A stretch of DNA of 15,520 nt, taken from Betaproteobacteria bacterium. Lineage in GTDB: Bacteria; Pseudomonadota; Gammaproteobacteria; Burkholderiales; SG8-39. A program made the position numbers and the translations under genes. The DNA is taken from NCBI GenBank assembly GCA_011391185.1, contig JAABRB010000045.1:1-15520 (forward strand). Direction: 5' to 3'. Shown in pieces: positions 1-6,296 of the stretch (its first letter is position 1; the number at the start of each line of letters is the position of its first letter). The notes below the pieces were generated by a model, which did no database searches, was not told the origin of the DNA, and saw only the letters and a program-made list of their open reading frames with translations.

Positions 1-127
1 AGCCGGTTCCCTCCTGTTCGTGACCTTCGGGTTTCTCCGCAGGAGGGAACCAGCCGGTTCCCTCCTGTTCGTGACCTTCGGGTTTCTCCGCAGGAGGGAA
101 CCAGCCGGTTCCCTCCTGTTCGTGACC
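1..127. repeat. 51-bp tandem palindromic repeat, about 2.5 copies
   Basis: Unit 1 covers 1-51, unit 2 covers 52-102, and a partial third copy runs from 103 to about 127. The full copies are identical. Each unit carries GGTTCCCTCCTG (5-16) and its exact complement CAGGAGGGAACC (40-51), so a 12-bp stem can enclose a 23-nt loop. That loop contains ACC-TTCG-GGT, a small TTCG tetraloop hairpin. Across the unit junction the same arms pair in the other order with only a 4-nt AGCC loop (40-51 with 56-67). The array may continue upstream of the window. It lies just past the 3' end of the Crp/Fnr gene and could act as a transcript end or RNA stabiliser, but there is no T-tract. The period equals 17 codons, so the repeat stays open when translated; I see no reason to call it coding. 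Confidence 0.9.
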
Positions 128-143
128 TGCCGCTCTTGTGCCC

Positions 144-836
144 TTACAGGGCGTACTGCTGGAGGCGGGCGACGCTCGGAATCGCGACCTTCCGTCCCTG
201 CACCTCGATCAGCCCCTCGGCGGCCAGCTCGTGCAGGATGCGCGAGAAGTGCTCCTGCGTGAGGTTGAGGCGCGACGCGACGATGCCCTTGGTGGTGGGC
301 AACGTCACCCCGATCGCGTCCAGCTCCTCCTTGTCGCGCCGGCAGTCGCGCAGCAGATAGCCGATCACGCGCTGGGTGCCGGAGCGCATCGAGTTGGCTT
401 CCAGGTCGGCCATCAGGTGATGCAGCCGTCGCGACAGCCCGGCGATGATGCGGCGTGCGAAGCGCGGGTCCCGGCCGAGCTCATCGAACACCGCCTCCTT
501 CTGGATGTAGAGCAGCAGCGTGTCCGCGAGCGCCTGGGCGGTCACCACGTGCGGGCGCTCCATGAACATGACCGCCTCGCCGAAGCTCCCGCCCTGGCCG
601 ATGATCTCGACGACCTTTTCGTCGCCTTTCGAGGAGATGAAAGCGAGCTTCACCTGGCCGTACACGACGAGATGAAAACCGTTCGCCGGGTCGCCGCGAT
701 GGAAGAGGATCTCGCCGCGCTCCGCGCGCACCTGGCGCGTGTGCCCGGCAATGCGGTCGAGCTCTTCGGGCGCGAGCTCCTTGAAGAGCGGAATATTCGC
801 GAGAAACGCCTGCGGTTTGATCGGTGCGGTCGCCAT
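144..836 (-). CDS. Crp/Fnr-family transcriptional regulator, Dnr-like
   Basis: This is a 230-residue DNA-binding regulator. Residues 15-125 form a cyclic-nucleotide-binding-type sensor fold with the GxGGSFGEA-like core (GQGGSFGEAVMF, 80-91). A long dimerisation helix follows, then a winged helix-turn-helix at about 150-222. The recognition helix reads TQEHFSRIL, with E195, S198 and R199 in the places that contact TTGAT half-sites in FNR-type proteins. The N-terminal cysteines of true FNR are absent and I see only one Cys (C165), so an oxygen-labile Fe-S cluster is unlikely. Dnr/NnrR-type proteins of this build sense nitric oxide through haem; that role is inferred here. The ATG at 836 has only a weak ribosome site (GAGG, close to the start). 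The gene follows the hemerythrin gene after 73 nt and is probably its co-transcribed partner. Confidence 0.9.
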   Translation of the reverse strand: MATAPIKPQAFLANIPLFKELAPEELDRIAGHTRQVRAERGEILFHRGDPANGFHLVVYGQVKLAFISSKGDEKVVEIIGQGGSFGEAVMFMERPHVVTAQALADTLLLYIQKEAVFDELGRDPRFARRIIAGLSRRLHHLMADLEANSMRSGTQRVIGYLLRDCRRDKEELDAIGVTLPTTKGIVASRLNLTQEHFSRILHELAAEGLIEVQGRKVAIPSVARLQQYAL

Positions 837-909
837 GGCCTCGACTGCCGGAAGGGGCGCACGCCGCCGGCGCGCGAAGGCGCAATTTCAGCCCGAATGC
901 CGTGGCAGG

Positions 910-1452
910 TCAAGCACCGCCGGGATACGGCTGGTTCCGGCGCTCGGCCATCCCGCGCCCGAGCCGCTCGATCCGGGCGACGGAGAGATGTTTCTCGGCG
1001 ATGGGCAACAGAATCTGCTCCTCGCGCTCGACGTGGCTCACGTACAGCATCTCGCAACGGTCCACGGCCTCGCGATTGAGTGATTTCGAGCGGCCTTCCA
1101 TGATCGCGATCAGCTGGGGACGGAGAACGTCGCGCCACACGGCCTGCAGCTGGTCGTGCTCGCTGCGCAGGTCCGCGACGAGCGTCGCGATTGCGGGGCG
1201 TGACTTCGCGGGTGCGGCTTCCGCGACCGCCTGGTAGAACTCCTGATCCTCGTCCTCGTGGTGGCGTGCCATCTCGTCCTCGAAGAACCGAACGATGTGA
1301 CCGGCCGTCGCCTGTGCGTCCGCGTCGCAACCGCTCTCCTGCAGGTGTCCGACCAGCCGCTGCATCAGCGCGCAGCGGTGCTCGAGCCGCCGGTGCGTCT
1401 GGCGGATCAACTCAAGCGGCCGGTCGAATCCCGGTGATTCCTGTGCGCACAT
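910..1452 (-). CDS. Hemerythrin HHE-domain protein
   Basis: This is a 180-residue, all-helical cytosolic protein of the hemerythrin-like family, which binds a non-haem di-iron centre. Visible candidate iron ligands are H20 (RQTHRRLEH), H64/H65 and E68 (ARHHEDEDQEF), H99 (SEHDQL), and H140 with E144 (SHVEREEQILLP). They are spaced as expected for two HxxxE/HxxxH helix pairs. Family members bind O2 or NO or act in iron and nitrosative-stress responses; the exact role cannot be read from sequence. A strong GAGGAGG lies about 10 nt before the ATG at 1452. The sirB2-like gene ends 15 nt upstream and the Crp/Fnr gene begins 73 nt downstream, so the three form one likely transcript. The pairing with a Dnr-like regulator favours an NO- or oxygen-related role. 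Confidence 0.9.
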   Translation of the reverse strand: MCAQESPGFDRPLELIRQTHRRLEHRCALMQRLVGHLQESGCDADAQATAGHIVRFFEDEMARHHEDEDQEFYQAVAEAAPAKSRPAIATLVADLRSEHDQLQAVWRDVLRPQLIAIMEGRSKSLNREAVDRCEMLYVSHVEREEQILLPIAEKHLSVARIERLGRGMAERRNQPYPGGA

Positions 1453-1467
1453 GCAACGGCATCCTCC

Positions 1468-1857
1468 TCAAAACCAATCCCGCAATGGATTCGCGTCGCG
1501 CGTCAGGGCCACCGCAACGATGTAGAAGAACACGAGCTGCGCGGCGACCCACGCGGTTGCCCGAATCGGCTTGTTCGGACCGCGGCGGATGGCGACCGTC
1601 CCGATCAGGATGTAGACGATCAGACCGATCACCTTCGCGGTGAGCCACGCGGACGTTCCGGGGTACTGTCCGATGAGGGTCGTGAGCCAGATCGCGGCGA
1701 CGAGGAGCAGGGTATCGTTGACGTGCGGCACGATCCGCACCCAGCGCTTTGCGAGCATCGGCGAGTCGGCCAGCATCCATGCTCCGCGAACGACGAAGAG
1801 GCTGTAGCTCACGATTACCGTGGTGACATGCAGGTACTTGAGCGCGAGATAGCTCAT
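1468..1857 (-). CDS. SirB2-family small integral membrane protein
   Basis: This 129-residue protein has four predicted hydrophobic helices at about 5-28, 42-62, 70-90 and 100-120. The family marks visible are LKYLHVTTVIVSYSLFVVRG near the N terminus, with H10 and R24, and RIVPHVNDTLLL with H45. Length and topology match the SirB2 family, whose biochemical function is not established; the histidines in the first two helices make cofactor binding possible. The ATG at 1857 is preceded by an AAGAAG-type ribosome site. It is the first gene of the unit that continues into the hemerythrin and Crp/Fnr genes. An FNR-type site lies about 85 bp before its start. Confidence 0.85.
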   Translation of the reverse strand: MSYLALKYLHVTTVIVSYSLFVVRGAWMLADSPMLAKRWVRIVPHVNDTLLLVAAIWLTTLIGQYPGTSAWLTAKVIGLIVYILIGTVAIRRGPNKPIRATAWVAAQLVFFYIVAVALTRDANPLRDWF

Positions 1858-1936
1858 GGGCTTCTTACGATGGAAATTTCATTGCGGTCTCCATGCCGCG
1901 CACCGTGCGAGCTTAGAACCACGCGTTTTCGCAGCC

Positions 1937-1950
1937 TTGATCTAGGACAA
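1937..1950 (-). promoter_or_regulatory. Candidate FNR/Dnr-type box before sirB2-hemerythrin-regulator unit
   Basis: The site reads TTGAT-CTAG-GACAA on the plus strand, and TTGTC-CTAG-ATCAA in the direction of the sirB2-like gene. It matches the TTGAT-N4-ATCAA pattern with one perfect half and 3 of 5 in the other. Its centre lies about 86 bp before the ATG at 1857. The local Crp/Fnr protein has the E-xx-SR recognition helix expected for this sequence, so autoregulation is plausible. I see no convincing -10 element at the expected spacing. Confidence 0.6.
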
Positions 1951-1972
1951 ACTGGCTCTGGGACAAACTGGC
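1945..1972. repeat. 16-bp-spaced direct repeat GGACAAACTGGC
   Basis: GGACAAACTGGC occurs at 1945-1956 and again at 1961-1972. The first copy overlaps the right half of the FNR-type box. It lies in the 183-nt gap between the alcohol dehydrogenase 3' end and the sirB2-like gene. The second copy repeats the GACAA half-site, so it may be a local duplication or a second weak operator half. Confidence 0.6.
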
Positions 1973-2040
1973 GGGTGTGCGCCGCTTTACTGCGCCGCAG
2001 CATGGGTCGCTGCCGATCTGGAGTGCGTCCCGGGGTGTCC

Positions 2041-3024
2041 TCAAGGAACGATCACGGCCGCGCCGGTAATGCGCCCTTCGCGGAGGCGCGCGAGCGCCTC
2101 GTTCGCCTGGTCGAGCGAAAATACTTCGACTTCGGTGCGCACCGGCACCTGTGGCGCGATTGCCAGAAACGCTTCGCCGTCGCGGCGCGTGAGATTCGCG
2201 ACCGAGCGGATCGTCCGTTCGCCCCACAGGATTTCGTAGGGAAAGGCCGGAATGTCGCTCATGTGGATGCCTGCGCACACTACCGTTCCGCCCGGCGCCA
2301 CCGCGCGCAACGCGGCGGGAACGAGCGCGCCGACCGGCGCGAACAGGATCGCGGCGTCGAGCGGCCCGGGAGGCGCCTCCGTGGAGTCGCCTGCCCATGC
2401 GGCGCCGAGCGATCTTGCGAACCCTTGCGCGGCGGTGTCACCGGGGCGCGTGAACGCGAAGATTTCACGTCCCTGCCAACGCGCCACCTGCGCGACGATG
2501 TGCGCCGCGGCACCGAATCCGTATATGCCGAGACGCCGGGCATCGCCGGCGTGCACGAGCGAGCGGTAGCCGATCAGACCGGCGCAGAGTAGCGGGGCCG
2601 CCTCGGCGTCGCTGTATCCGGAGGGCAGGGCGAAGCAGTAGCGCGCGTCGGCAATCGCCTCGTCCGCATAGCCGCCATCCAGGTGGTAGCCGGTGAACCG
2701 CGCCGAAGCACAGAGATTCTCGCGGCCGCTCGCGCAATATTTGCAGTGACCACAGGTCCAGCCGAGCCAGGGTACGCCGACCCGGTCGCCGGCCCGAAAC
2801 CGCTCCACGTCCGCACTGACTTCCGCGACGGTGCCGATGATCTCGTGTCCGGGCACGACCGGACTGCGCAGCTCGGGAAGCTCGCCGTCCGCGATGTGCA
2901 GATCGGTGCGGCAGACGCCGCAGGCAGCGACGCGCAAGCGCACTTGCCCGGGCTCCAGTGCGCGATGCGCAAGCTGTCCCAGCCGGAGTGGTGAATGCGG
3001 ATGGTCGAGCAGCATTGCGCGCAT
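2041..3024 (-). CDS. Zinc-dependent alcohol dehydrogenase (MDR family)
   Basis: This is a 327-residue medium-chain dehydrogenase/reductase that oxidises alcohols or reduces aldehydes with NAD(P). Catalytic zinc ligands are visible as C38 (CGVCRTDLH), the GHE motif (H60-E61) and C147. The structural zinc lobe is complete, with C91, C94, C97 and C105 in TCGHCKYCASGRENLC. The cofactor fold carries GFGAAAH at 169-175. The second strand ends AFTR rather than with an acidic residue, which would allow NADP(H), though preference cannot be settled by eye. GAGGGG precedes the ATG at 3024 with good spacing. The NarL-like gene ends 94 nt upstream on the same strand. The substrate is unknown; the context suggests redox balancing under low oxygen. 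Confidence 0.92.
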   Translation of the reverse strand: MRAMLLDHPHSPLRLGQLAHRALEPGQVRLRVAACGVCRTDLHIADGELPELRSPVVPGHEIIGTVAEVSADVERFRAGDRVGVPWLGWTCGHCKYCASGRENLCASARFTGYHLDGGYADEAIADARYCFALPSGYSDAEAAPLLCAGLIGYRSLVHAGDARRLGIYGFGAAAHIVAQVARWQGREIFAFTRPGDTAAQGFARSLGAAWAGDSTEAPPGPLDAAILFAPVGALVPAALRAVAPGGTVVCAGIHMSDIPAFPYEILWGERTIRSVANLTRRDGEAFLAIAPQVPVRTEVEVFSLDQANEALARLREGRITGAAVIVP

Positions 3025-3055
3025 GGTCGATCCCCTCGGACGCTCGCGCCACAGT

Positions 3056-3084
3056 CTGCGCGAATCTCGCGTACGCTCGCGCAG
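3056..3084. other. Inverted repeat between regulator and dehydrogenase genes
   Basis: CTGCGCGA (3056-3063) pairs exactly with TCGCGCAG (3077-3084) around a 13-nt loop that itself contains GCGTACGC. It lies in the 94-nt gap after the NarL-like gene. There is no T-tract, so it is not a canonical terminator. It may be an RNA processing or stability hairpin, or chance in GC-rich DNA. Confidence 0.4.
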
Positions 3085-3118
3085 CGACGTCGCCGGGGCG
3101 CACTCTGCGCGGCCCCGA

Positions 3119-3772
3119 TCAGTGCTTCAGCGCCAGTCCGTTCTCGGCCGCGTAGACTGCCGCCTGCACGCGGCTTTCGAGCTTGAGCTTTCTGAGGATG
3201 TGCTGAACGTGGATCTTCACGGTGCTCTCGGCCACGCCGAGCTCCCGCGCGATCTGCTTGTTCGTCCACCCTTCGGCGACCAGTGCGAGGATCTGCCGCT
3301 CGCGCGGGGAAAGCGGCGATGCGGACAGCGGCGAGCGTGCGGCGGCGGTCCGGCATTCGAAGGGCCTGCCGTGCTCCACGGTGGACCGGAGTGTTTCGGC
3401 CATCAGCTCGCCGTCGAGATTGCGCACCAGGTAGCCGGACGCCCCGGCGCGCAGCGCGTCCGCGAGCGCGTTCCCTTCCTCCGACCGGGTGACCACCACC
3501 ACGTGTGCCTTCGGCGCTGCAGCGCGGAGCCTGGCGACGACCTCGCCGTGCGGCGTGTCCTCGAGATTCGCTGCGAGCAGCACGACGTCCGGGAGGGCCG
3601 ATGCTGCCAGCGCGACGGCATGCTCCGGATTCGAAGTTTCGCCGACCAGCTCCATCCCCGGTTGCTCCGCAAGCGCGGCGACCAGCCGGCGCCGTTCCGG
3701 CGTGGGGCCCTCGATCACCAGGACGCGCAGCATGCGAACCATCGCAAGAGGCGTTCCGACCCGTTGATTCAC
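3119..3772 (-). CDS. NarL/LuxR-type regulator with degenerate receiver domain
   Basis: This 217-residue protein has an N-terminal receiver-like domain (about 14-130) and a C-terminal LuxR helix-turn-helix (about 153-215). The DNA-binding part is well conserved: LSPRERQILALVAEGWTNKQ, then IARELGVAESTVKIHVQHIL. The receiver is not. The acidic pair is reduced to E21 (VLVIEGPTP). The phosphoacceptor Asp after VVLL is replaced by alanine (A67, LLAANLED). The usual Lys is R117 (GYLVRN); T95 remains. Phosphorelay control is therefore unlikely, and it may be a constitutive or ligand-responsive pseudo-receiver regulator. The start is GTG at 3772, chosen because GGAGGAG sits at ideal spacing. ATGs 11 and 14 codons in are alternatives. 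No histidine kinase gene is adjacent. A symmetric FNR-type box lies about 90 bp upstream. Confidence 0.9.
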   Translation of the reverse strand: MNQRVGTPLAMVRMLRVLVIEGPTPERRRLVAALAEQPGMELVGETSNPEHAVALAASALPDVVLLAANLEDTPHGEVVARLRAAAPKAHVVVVTRSEEGNALADALRAGASGYLVRNLDGELMAETLRSTVEHGRPFECRTAAARSPLSASPLSPRERQILALVAEGWTNKQIARELGVAESTVKIHVQHILRKLKLESRVQAAVYAAENGLALKH

Positions 3773-3854
3773 GGCGCTCCTCCGTCCGATTGTTGCCCGG
3801 CGCTATCGACTCACGACAGGTGATCCGAGCTTGATCCGATACCCGGAGGAGCGT

Positions 3855-3868
3855 TTGACCTAAGTCAA
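3855..3868 (-). promoter_or_regulatory. Symmetric FNR/Dnr-type box before NarL-like gene
   Basis: The sequence TTGAC-CTAA-GTCAA has perfectly complementary arms and the N4 spacing of FNR-type operators. Its centre is about 90 bp before the GTG at 3772, nearly the same distance as the box before the sirB2-like gene. It lies in the 134-nt gap after the aspartate dehydrogenase gene, so the NarL-like gene is the likely target. A direct repeat TGATCCGA (3821-3828 and 3832-3839, 11-bp period) lies between box and gene. The exact start of transcription is unclear. Confidence 0.65.
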
Positions 3869-3877
3869 TCGAACGAT

Positions 3878-3889
3878 GCACGCGCGTGC
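3878..3889. other. 12-bp palindrome after aspartate dehydrogenase gene
   Basis: GCACGCGCGTGC is perfectly self-complementary and lies 18 nt past the stop of the aspartate dehydrogenase gene. It could form a small hairpin at the transcript end, but no T-tract follows and the short stem makes termination doubtful. Confidence 0.3.
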
Positions 3890-3906
3890 CGCGCGATTCC
3901 CCGGCT

Positions 3907-4722
3907 TCAGGTGCCGTAGCGCACCGGCGACGCGAGCGCCTTCAGTGCGGCGAGCGCGCTGTAGCAGGCGAGCATCGCGGTCTTGGGATTGTCCGGGGAA
4001 GGAACCGACTCGAACTTGATGCTGATCACGCCGGTCCGGCCGCGGATGTTGATGTAATGCGTGTTGAAGCGCAGCGCCGGATCGGCGACGACCTTGAGGC
4101 GGGTCCGGTCGAAACCGATGCCCGCGAGCGAGAGCACGGCGGCGATGTTCACGTTCGCGGGAAAGTGCGGCACGCCTTCGCGTGCCGTCCCGTCGAAGAG
4201 CGTGACCGGCCCGGTGAGGCGATCGAGGTCGACGCCGGATCGCTCGACGTACGGGATGCCCTTCCATGCGGCCGGCGGCTTGGTGACGGCGATCTCGACT
4301 TCCTCGGCGCCGGCGGCGCACACCGCCTTCAGCGCGTCCAGGCCGCCAATCCCGCCCGACGGCACGCAGAGCAATGCGCGCTGCTCGACCGCGAGTCGTT
4401 CCAGCCGGTCGCGCAGCGCGTCGTCGACGAGCGCTCCGCCCGACATCACAACGACCGAAATGCCTGCCGCGAGAAGCGGCGCCGCGTGTTCACGCACGGC
4501 CTCGTGCGAGGCGGCCTCCACGACGACCTCGGGCTTCCGTCCGAGGAGATCGGCCAGGCCTGTCACGAACGGCACGCCGTAATCCCCGGCAAGCGGCTTG
4601 CCGCGCGAGGCGCCGCTGCGTCCAAGCAGTCCGACGACCTCGCTATCGCGTAGCGATCCCTGCCGGATCTCTTCCAGGATGAGGCGGGCAATCACGCCGC
4701 CGCCGATGATGCCGATGCGCAA
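3907..4722 (-). CDS. nadX: L-aspartate dehydrogenase (NadX type)
   Basis: This is a 271-residue NAD(P)-dependent enzyme (EC 1.4.1.21 family) converting L-aspartate to iminoaspartate or oxaloacetate plus ammonia. Iminoaspartate can feed NAD synthesis. The protein opens with a Rossmann motif, RIGIIGGGVIARLI (2-15). The family blocks PSGGIGGLDAL (121-131), FPANVNIAAVLSLAGIG (187-203), NTHYI with H222, and NPKTAMLACYSALAAL (245-260) follow. The reading frame stays open upstream to 4797, but that would give a non-conserved 25-residue leader. I chose TTG at 4720-4722 because GAGGAG lies 8 nt before it and the Rossmann strand begins at once. The gene is transcribed away from the 78-codon gene and has no pathway partner nearby, so its role (NAD supply or aspartate/polymer metabolism) is open. 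Confidence 0.88.
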   Translation of the reverse strand: MRIGIIGGGVIARLILEEIRQGSLRDSEVVGLLGRSGASRGKPLAGDYGVPFVTGLADLLGRKPEVVVEAASHEAVREHAAPLLAAGISVVVMSGGALVDDALRDRLERLAVEQRALLCVPSGGIGGLDALKAVCAAGAEEVEIAVTKPPAAWKGIPYVERSGVDLDRLTGPVTLFDGTAREGVPHFPANVNIAAVLSLAGIGFDRTRLKVVADPALRFNTHYINIRGRTGVISIKFESVPSPDNPKTAMLACYSALAALKALASPVRYGT

Positions 4723-4793
4723 ACCAGATCCTCCTCGTGTCGCCTCGCGAAGTGGATTCTGCCACGCTGCGCTGGCGGGGCATGGAACGGGCT

Positions 4794-4814
4794 CCACGCC
4801 GGCGTGGGTATAAT
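4794..4814 (+). promoter_or_regulatory. Promoter -10 box with abutting palindromic operator candidate
   Basis: A perfect TATAAT lies at 4809-4814, 33 nt before the ATG at 4848. Directly upstream, CCACGCCGGCGTGG (4794-4807) is a perfect 14-bp palindrome occupying the spacer region of the promoter. No good -35 hexamer is seen at 17 bp, so an activator or extended -10 contact may be needed. The palindrome sits where a bound protein would block or bend the promoter. It also lies upstream of the divergent aspartate dehydrogenase gene. Confidence 0.6.
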
Positions 4815-4847
4815 CGACTCGTCCCGACCACGCATGCAGGGGGCAGG

Positions 4848-5084
4848 ATGTACGCAGTCGTTTTCAAGGCGGATAGCGTTCCGGTATGCGTCAGGGTGGC
4901 AGGCGTGTCCCCGGATCCCGTCGTCACCTGGAAGAGTGAAGATGCGGCGCGCGCGTTCATCGACGAGAAGGGGATGGGCGCGGACTTCGAGCCTGCCGCG
5001 GTGGACGATGCGAGCCTCGAGCGCATGGCGGAGGCGCTCGGCGTCGCGGCCGAACGCATGACGCTGGAGCCCTATCCCGGCTGA
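4848..5084 (+). CDS. Small hypothetical protein, 78 residues
   Basis: I do not recognise this protein. It begins MYAVVFKADSVPVCVRVAGV and has an acidic, mixed alpha/beta look with no signal peptide or membrane segment. It has one Cys (C14) and a C-terminal part rich in D, E, A and R ending in PYPG. The start at 4848 is favoured over an upstream in-frame ATG-less extension (to 4737) because AGGGGGCAGG lies just before it and a consensus TATAAT lies 33 nt upstream, inside the longer version. The gene stands alone: aspartate dehydrogenase diverges from it, and the membrane hydrolase starts 137 nt after it. The clear promoter and codon use like its neighbours support a real gene. Confidence 0.72.
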   Translation: MYAVVFKADSVPVCVRVAGVSPDPVVTWKSEDAARAFIDEKGMGADFEPAAVDDASLERMAEALGVAAERMTLEPYPG

Positions 5085-5221
5085 GACGTGCGGCCCTGCG
5101 CCCGGCATTGCCCACTCCGTGCGATTGATTGCCTGGCGGTGAGGCGCGCGCAGTTACGGGCAGGTTCCGGGCCGGCGCGTGCAGTGAACGCAGCCGAAAA
5201 GCGACTGTCAGAGCGGACTGC

Positions 5222-6283
5222 ATGGACACCCTGACCCACGCATTGAGCGGCGCGCTGCTGGCGCGCGCCACCGCACCACGGAACGCCGCGCCGGGCGCCG
5301 TCAGCCTGCGCCGCCGCGTGACGGCCGGTGCTCTCGTGGCGGCATTTCCCGATATCGATTTCGTGCTCGGGTACATCTCGCCATCCGCCTATCTCCTCTA
5401 CCACCGTGGCGTGACCCACTCGCTCATCCTGCTGCCGATCTGGGCGATCGCGCTGGCGTGGATTTTCGCCCGGCTGGATCCTGCCCGGCCGCGCTGGCAG
5501 GCGTACTTCGGTGTCGTCGCGAGCTCGATCGGGATCCACATACTCGGCGATGTCATCACGTCATTCGGAACCATACTGCTCGCGCCATTCTCCGATCGGC
5601 GCTTCGCGCTCGACACGACGTTCATCATCGATCCCTGGTTCACCGGAATCATCGTCGCCGCCCTGATCGCGGCGTTCGTGTGGCGCCGCTCGCGGGTTCC
5701 TGCACTGATCGGCCTCGGAACGCTCGCCGGGTATGTGGGATTACAGGCCTATGCACATGGGGTCGCCGTCGATCTCGGACGCGAATACGCGCGGGCGCAG
5801 GGGTTTGCGGGCGCGCGAGTCACTGCGCAACCGCGGCCCGTGTCGCCCTTCAACTGGATGGTGGTCGTCGAGGACGGCGATGCATTCCGGTATGCCTTCG
5901 TGAATCTGGTACGGCAGTCGCCACTGCCGGAACCAGGCGCGGGCGCCGGCCTGATCGCGCGGCTCGACGCCGCCTATTTGCCGTCCGCGCACGCCGAATG
6001 GCGGCGGGCCGAGCGCTACGGGCCGCCGTCCGCACGCGCGCAGGCGATGGAGGCCTGGCAGGCGGCACCGCTCGGCTTCTTCCGCTGGTTCGCGGCGTAT
6101 CCGGTTCTGCATCGCATCGAGCACGCTGCCGCCGTGCGCTGCGTGTGGTTCCGCGACTTGCGCTTCCTCACACCCGGGCGCGACACCTGGCCTTTCCAGT
6201 TCGGGGTCTGCCGCAATGGCGGTGATGCCGGCTGGAGTGCGTTTCAACTCGTGGACGATGTGGTGCGCCTGCCGTTGCATTGA
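5222..6283 (+). CDS. Membrane-bound metal-dependent hydrolase, YdjM/DUF457 family
   Basis: This is a 353-residue integral membrane protein. The N-terminal half carries the family pattern: MDTLTHALSGALLARA with H6; FPDIDFVLGY with a DxD pair; YHRGVTHSLILLPIW with two histidines; and GIHILGDVITSFGT with His and Asp. These residues form the presumed metal site. Several hydrophobic segments lie in roughly the first 210 residues, and a soluble C-terminal part of about 140 residues follows. The precise substrate is not known for the family. The start ATG at 5222 is chosen because the conserved MDTLTH motif begins there; the frame is open back to 5129. The ribosome site is weak. The ChaN-like gene begins 13 nt after the stop, suggesting one transcript. 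Confidence 0.87.
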   Translation: MDTLTHALSGALLARATAPRNAAPGAVSLRRRVTAGALVAAFPDIDFVLGYISPSAYLLYHRGVTHSLILLPIWAIALAWIFARLDPARPRWQAYFGVVASSIGIHILGDVITSFGTILLAPFSDRRFALDTTFIIDPWFTGIIVAALIAAFVWRRSRVPALIGLGTLAGYVGLQAYAHGVAVDLGREYARAQGFAGARVTAQPRPVSPFNWMVVVEDGDAFRYAFVNLVRQSPLPEPGAGAGLIARLDAAYLPSAHAEWRRAERYGPPSARAQAMEAWQAAPLGFFRWFAAYPVLHRIEHAAAVRCVWFRDLRFLTPGRDTWPFQFGVCRNGGDAGWSAFQLVDDVVRLPLH

Positions 6284-6296
6284 CCAAAAGGTTCGC

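Noticed and set aside
1..127. CRISPR array
   Set aside because: The units abut directly with no variable spacers and contain a long palindrome.
20..262. Possible repeat protein encoded by the 51-bp array
   Set aside because: The period is a multiple of three so the frame stays open, but there is no ribosome site, the window edge cuts the array, and the dyad symmetry points to structured DNA or RNA.
138..1079. Long plus-strand open frame opposite the Crp/Fnr and hemerythrin genes
   Set aside because: It is antisense to two well-supported genes, has a composition typical of a GC-rich shadow frame, and shows no family motifs.
4723..4797. Longer aspartate dehydrogenase starting at 4797
   Set aside because: It adds a Pro/Ala/Arg leader absent from the family and covers the GAGGAG ribosome site of the TTG start.
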